Positions 61,102 through 64,000 of a stretch of 64,000 nt of DNA are shown here, in pieces. Origin of the DNA: Promethearchaeota archaeon (lineage in GTDB: Archaea; Asgardarchaeota; Lokiarchaeia; Sigyniarchaeales; SOKP01). The notes below the pieces were generated by a model. The model searched no databases. It was not told where the DNA came from and saw only the letters and a program-made list of their open reading frames with translations. Position 1 is the first letter of the stretch. Each line of letters opens with the position of its first letter. The DNA is taken from contig JAUVXW010000002.1 in assembly GCA_030603385.1 (NCBI GenBank), positions 124,001 to 188,000 of the forward strand, in the 5' to 3' direction. Made by a program: the position numbers and the translations under genes.

Positions 61102-61548
61102 TTAAAGTTCTAATATTTGAAGTCGTGAATATCCTCTTTTTGCAAAATCGTAATCGAGTAATTCTATTTTTTCTGGAATTATCTGTAATAATAATTTTCG
61201 CTTTCCTCGTACAATATTTTGAGCCTTCTCGAATTCTTCATCTCCTTCTCTTAAAAAGATCAATCTATCTCTCCCTGAAGCGGTGATTTGCATACCTTGT
61301 ATTTTTCCTTCAGATAAAGGTGTATAAATCCCTATACTTATGTTAGGATTTTCTTCCATGTTTTTTACCTTTCTCCCAGGAGCAGGACCAACATAAATAT
61401 TAAAACTGTCTTTCTCTGTATAGAAATCCATAGGGGTCGCACGAGGGATATTATTACTACAGGTACACAAAACAAGTACTTTTCTTTTTTCTAGATACTC
61501 TCTAATTTCTCTTTTTAACTCCTCTTCTGGCATTTTCTTATTATTCAT
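61102..61548 (-). CDS. Pyridoxamine 5'-phosphate oxidase-family protein
   Basis: The 148-residue split-barrel protein fits the PNPOx-like flavin or F420-binding family: RKVLVLCTCSNNIPRATPMDFY near residues 17-38, then FNIYVGPAPGRKVKNMEENPNISIGIY and GMQITASGRDRLI. Members range from pyridoxine oxidases to general flavin reductases and F420 enzymes, and specificity is unclear. Start ATG 61548. Its final 35 codons are duplicated as the fragment at 60769-60873. It lies downstream of FtsZ by 90 bp on the same strand. Confidence 0.88.
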   Translation of the reverse strand: MNNKKMPEEELKREIREYLEKRKVLVLCTCSNNIPRATPMDFYTEKDSFNIYVGPAPGRKVKNMEENPNISIGIYTPLSEGKIQGMQITASGRDRLIFLREGDEEFEKAQNIVRGKRKLLLQIIPEKIELLDYDFAKRGYSRLQILEL

Positions 61549-61638
61549 TTCAAAGAACCTCTTTAATTTAATTATAATATAAAATGAATAGATAAAGATA
61601 AATTTTAGAAAAGGAGTAGAAAAAGATTTAAATCCAAA

Positions 61639-62787
61639 TTAGAATCCAACAACGTTAATTGGTTTAGAATCATTATCTGAATCTACGGCAGCTTGTACAT
61701 AAGGAGATACTGGTCCATTTGCTAGAACCATGATTTTTACCTTGGAACCCATATCTGGTTTATTTTGAACTCCAAATTTTAATTGAGCTTCTTCAGGAAT
61801 TCCATTCGTAATAGTAGATACAATGCTATTTACTTTGGATAAAGAAAGAGTGTGATCCCCTGTAACGGATACAATGCATCTCTGAACTTGGCTTGTATCA
61901 GGTTGTAAAAGAGGATTATTAAGAGCTAATTTTGATTTCTCTATTAGATCTGAGTCATCGCCCATAGATTCAGCTATACCAACTAATCCAGTTGGATATT
62001 TTTCTTTCTTAACAAATATTCTTTTCACATCAGCAAAATCTATATTAATTAATCCACAATTGTTAATTAAGTTAACAACTTCCCCAATATTTCTAATTAA
62101 GACTTCATCCATTATTTTAAACCCTGTTATCATCGGAATCTTTCCAACAATACCCAAAAGGTTATCGTTTGGGACAGTTATTAAAAAATCAGAATATTCT
62201 GCTAGATTTTTAAGCCCTAATTTTGCTCTTACCCCTCGTTGAACTCCTTCTGATTTAAATGGAAGTGAACAAAAGGTAACTACAATAGCTTTATTCTTCT
62301 TTGCCTCTTTGGCTATAATAGGTGCTGCTCCAGTCCCAGTTCCTCCACCTAAACCACATGTTAAGAAAACAATATCAGCATTAAGTATTTTATTTAGTCT
62401 ATCGCGATCTTCTTCAGCTGCCTCCCCTCCAACTAAAGGATCATTCCCTGAACCTAAACCTCGACATCTTTCCTTACCGATTAAAACTTTCTGGCTAGCA
62501 TTTGAATAATACAAGTCATGTGCATCAGTATTTATACATATTGTCTCAGCATTGTTTATACCCATATCCTCCAAACGTGAAACTGTATTATTCCCCGCGC
62601 CCCCTACTCCAACTACTAGTGATTTAATCTTTAAAACTTTCAATAAATCTGCTAAATATTTATCATCGTCACAATTTGGGTTGGAATTAGGATTTTGATT
62701 ATGTTGAGCTATTTCATTGAATCGTTCTCTTACTGATGTTCGAGATTTTGCCATTCCTATAATATCATCAATACTCATAAAATTCAT
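61639..62787 (-). CDS. ftsZ: Cell division GTPase FtsZ
   Basis: The 382-residue tubulin-like GTPase has GVGGAGNNTV near residue 60. The tubulin signature GLGGGTGTGAAP lies near 145, and the T7-type NIDFADVK near 249-256 supplies the catalytic Asp for the next subunit. An N-terminal extension of about 50 residues, partly Asn/Asp-rich, precedes the core. The C-terminus lacks an obvious bacterial-type FtsA-binding peptide, as is usual in archaea. It should form the division ring. Start ATG 62787. Confidence 0.97.
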   Translation of the reverse strand: MNFMSIDDIIGMAKSRTSVRERFNEIAQHNQNPNSNPNCDDDKYLADLLKVLKIKSLVVGVGGAGNNTVSRLEDMGINNAETICINTDAHDLYYSNASQKVLIGKERCRGLGSGNDPLVGGEAAEEDRDRLNKILNADIVFLTCGLGGGTGTGAAPIIAKEAKKNKAIVVTFCSLPFKSEGVQRGVRAKLGLKNLAEYSDFLITVPNDNLLGIVGKIPMITGFKIMDEVLIRNIGEVVNLINNCGLINIDFADVKRIFVKKEKYPTGLVGIAESMGDDSDLIEKSKLALNNPLLQPDTSQVQRCIVSVTGDHTLSLSKVNSIVSTITNGIPEEAQLKFGVQNKPDMGSKVKIMVLANGPVSPYVQAAVDSDNDSKPINVVGF

Positions 62788-62991
62788 CTAACGAAATGAG
62801 GTTTTTATAATACGAGAAAAATATCAGAATAATATAGGAAAGTAATATGAAGATAATACGCATATTATATCTGCATTATATTCCTTAAATTATTAGAGCT
62901 TACATAATTTTTTTATGAAATAACTTTTAAATTTTAATAGATATATCAATTTTTTCATCTGAAATATATGACAAATCGTTGGAGAAAAAAG

Positions 62992-62999
62992 TTTATAAG
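62992..62999 (+). promoter_or_regulatory. TATA box before the zinc-ribbon gene
   Basis: TTTATAAG lies about 45 bases before ATG 63041, so transcription should begin near 63020. This puts the upstream in-frame ATG at 63011 outside the message and supports the later start. Confidence 0.45.
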
Positions 63000-63040
63000 T
63001 CAATATTTTCATGATTATCATACTATTAAGGGTAAATTAT

Positions 63041-63280
63041 ATGGAAATCAATAATACTCAAAATAACAGCAGAGAATCTGTGGAAAGCTCGAAAAAAGAT
63101 GAGCCAATTCAAGTGCGAGCTACCATTAGCTGCCCTAGTTGTGGCTACAAGAAGAAGTTTAGAAATCAATTTCTTAGGAAAGATTTGGAATTACTTATCG
63201 TAGCTGTAAAGGTATTTGAGTGGTTAACCTGTAATAAGTGTGGTGACCTTTTAAAGTTAGATTTAGATTTTAATTTTTAA
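63041..63280 (+). CDS. Small zinc-ribbon protein
   Basis: From ATG 63041 (AAGGGT upstream) the 79-residue protein has CPSCGYKKKF near 32 and CNKCGDLL near 67. These two CxxCG-type knuckles are separated by a hydrophobic helix (LELLIVAVKVFEWL). This resembles zinc-ribbon proteins of transcription or translation, but no family is certain. The N-terminus is polar and likely disordered (NNTQNNSRESVE). It stands between FtsZ and another Cys-bearing gene. Confidence 0.7.
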   Translation: MEINNTQNNSRESVESSKKDEPIQVRATISCPSCGYKKKFRNQFLRKDLELLIVAVKVFEWLTCNKCGDLLKLDLDFNF

Positions 63281-63356
63281 ATCTAAGTAATTAAGAGCTA
63301 AATTTTTTAATATTATCATATTTTAAGTTAAAAGCCTCAAAGTTCAAATCTTCAAT

Positions 63357-63977
63357 TTAGAGATCCAAATCAATATTCCCATATGTGCCTCCACCACCAG
63401 GAGTATAATTAATTTCATTAGTTCTAAGAGCTTTTACAACTAAGGCAAGAGTATGATCATGTTCTTCAATTTTACTTATTGGAGTATCAATTAAAATCTC
63501 AAACTCTGTTCCAAGTGTTTTTATAACTTTATTATATTCATTTAGAACTGTTTTACTTGCTGTGCTTTTGATACCTTTGATTGAACGGATTACATCTACT
63601 AAAGGAACCGCATTGATATAAGGAGGTCGATGATCTGGATTTTTAATTTCATTATATGTAGATATTTTTTCAATTCTTTCGCTAACTCCCAACTTAATTT
63701 TAAAATTTTTATTTTTTTCCTCTTTACAAGCAGGACAGTTCATCTTATTCTTCGAAACATGTTCTATATAGTCTTTTCTTGAAGAACTAGGATTATTTGA
63801 ATAATATATAACGAAATTGTCTGTTATTGAGTATTGATTAAAGACTGTACTTACTTGCTTTTTCGCTTTCCTAAATAGAATCCTTCTTCTGCATTTGTAG
63901 CAAAACATATTATAATATTTTCCGAGTTTAGGATGGAGACCAACATTAAGAATTATCTTTCTCCCATTTTTTCTCAT
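63357..63977 (-). CDS. Hypothetical protein with two Cys pairs, perhaps 5'-truncated
   Basis: The 206-residue frame from ATG 63977 has CYKC near residue 26-29 and CPAC near 83-86, which could together bind zinc. Its C-terminus is PGGGGTYGNIDLDL. The frame stays open upstream of 63977 to the window edge without a stop, so the true start may lie beyond 64000. No membrane segment or catalytic motif is seen. The middle (DVIRSIKGIKSTASKTVLNEY) looks helical. Function is unknown. Confidence 0.6.
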   Translation of the reverse strand: MRKNGRKIILNVGLHPKLGKYYNMFCYKCRRRILFRKAKKQVSTVFNQYSITDNFVIYYSNNPSSSRKDYIEHVSKNKMNCPACKEEKNKNFKIKLGVSERIEKISTYNEIKNPDHRPPYINAVPLVDVIRSIKGIKSTASKTVLNEYNKVIKTLGTEFEILIDTPISKIEEHDHTLALVVKALRTNEINYTPGGGGTYGNIDLDL

Positions 63978-64000
63978 TAGAGCTAATGAAATTTCCTCAA

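Noticed and set aside
63011..63040. Upstream ATG for the zinc-ribbon gene
   Set aside because: The TATA box at 62992 places the transcript start after it, and the later ATG has a ribosome site.
1..64000. tRNA genes, rRNA genes or CRISPR arrays
   Set aside because: I looked in the gaps for GC-rich cloverleaf patterns, GTTCRA-type loops and regularly spaced repeats and saw none; a tRNAscan or CRISPR search would settle it.

Overview
The window looks like an Asgard archaeon, most likely a Lokiarchaeia-type member of the Promethearchaeota. Base composition is strongly AT-rich. Coding style is archaeal: TATA/BRE-like boxes, many TTG and GTG starts, and poly-T gene ends. Gene content is archaeal: an archaeal-type AlaRS, DtdA, CdhE, an ADP-forming acyl-CoA synthetase, a bacterio-opsin-activator-type regulator and Lrp/AsnC regulators. 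A Rag/Arf-like small GTPase with HKxD in place of NKxD is an Asgard hallmark. No rRNA, tRNA, CRISPR array or intact insertion sequence was seen.

Layout. 1-14 kb is mixed housekeeping: an AIR-synthase-like enzyme, a frameshifted acyl-CoA synthetase, CdhE of the Wood-Ljungdahl pathway, a large TPR protein, a ubiquitin-like sulfur carrier, RNase Z, a coiled-coil protein and a MacB/Lol-type ABC exporter. At 14-21 kb lie a corrinoid protein and a sulfur-relay/Fe-S block: TusA, an IscS lacking the PLP lysine, an IscU fused to a TrxR-like domain, an HdrD-like protein and a CoA-disulfide reductase fused to rhodanese-TusA-rhodanese. At 21-40 kb are oxygen-defence and thiol-redox genes: rubrerythrin, superoxide reductase, two rubredoxins, an NADH:rubredoxin-reductase-like flavoprotein, glutaredoxin-like proteins, FTR catalytic subunit and a PDO-PDO-TrxR operon. 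Two GPH-type transporters, an acyl-CoA dehydrogenase and a histidine kinase are interspersed. At 40-50 kb is a signalling/regulatory block: ArsR, small GTPase, membrane histidine kinase and response regulator in one apparent operon, then three Lrp-type regulators with Cys-bearing tails. At 50-64 kb are DtdA, NUDIX, phosphoesterase, AlaRS, a bacterial-looking block (YwbE and a cold-shock-domain DEAD helicase), FtsZ and small zinc-ribbon proteins.

How it fits together. This suits a strict anaerobe that fixes or oxidises C1 units, moves sulfur and electrons through thiols and rubredoxins, and detoxifies traces of oxygen. Sulfide or persulfide delivered by TusA and rhodaneses may replace cysteine desulfuration, because the local IscS has Asp where the PLP lysine should be.

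Most notable. (1) A two-component pair co-oriented with a Rag-like GTPase, whose response regulator carries a longin-like C-terminal domain, suggests a phosphorelay wired to a eukaryote-like GTPase. (2) A CGxxC tail is shared by three neighbouring Lrp paralogues. (3) Three decayed gene fragments each lie just downstream of the intact parent gene. (4) A 154-bp element has terminal inverted repeats and a possible target duplication. (5) An IscU-TrxR fusion. All functional statements rest on reading motifs by eye; no database search was possible.
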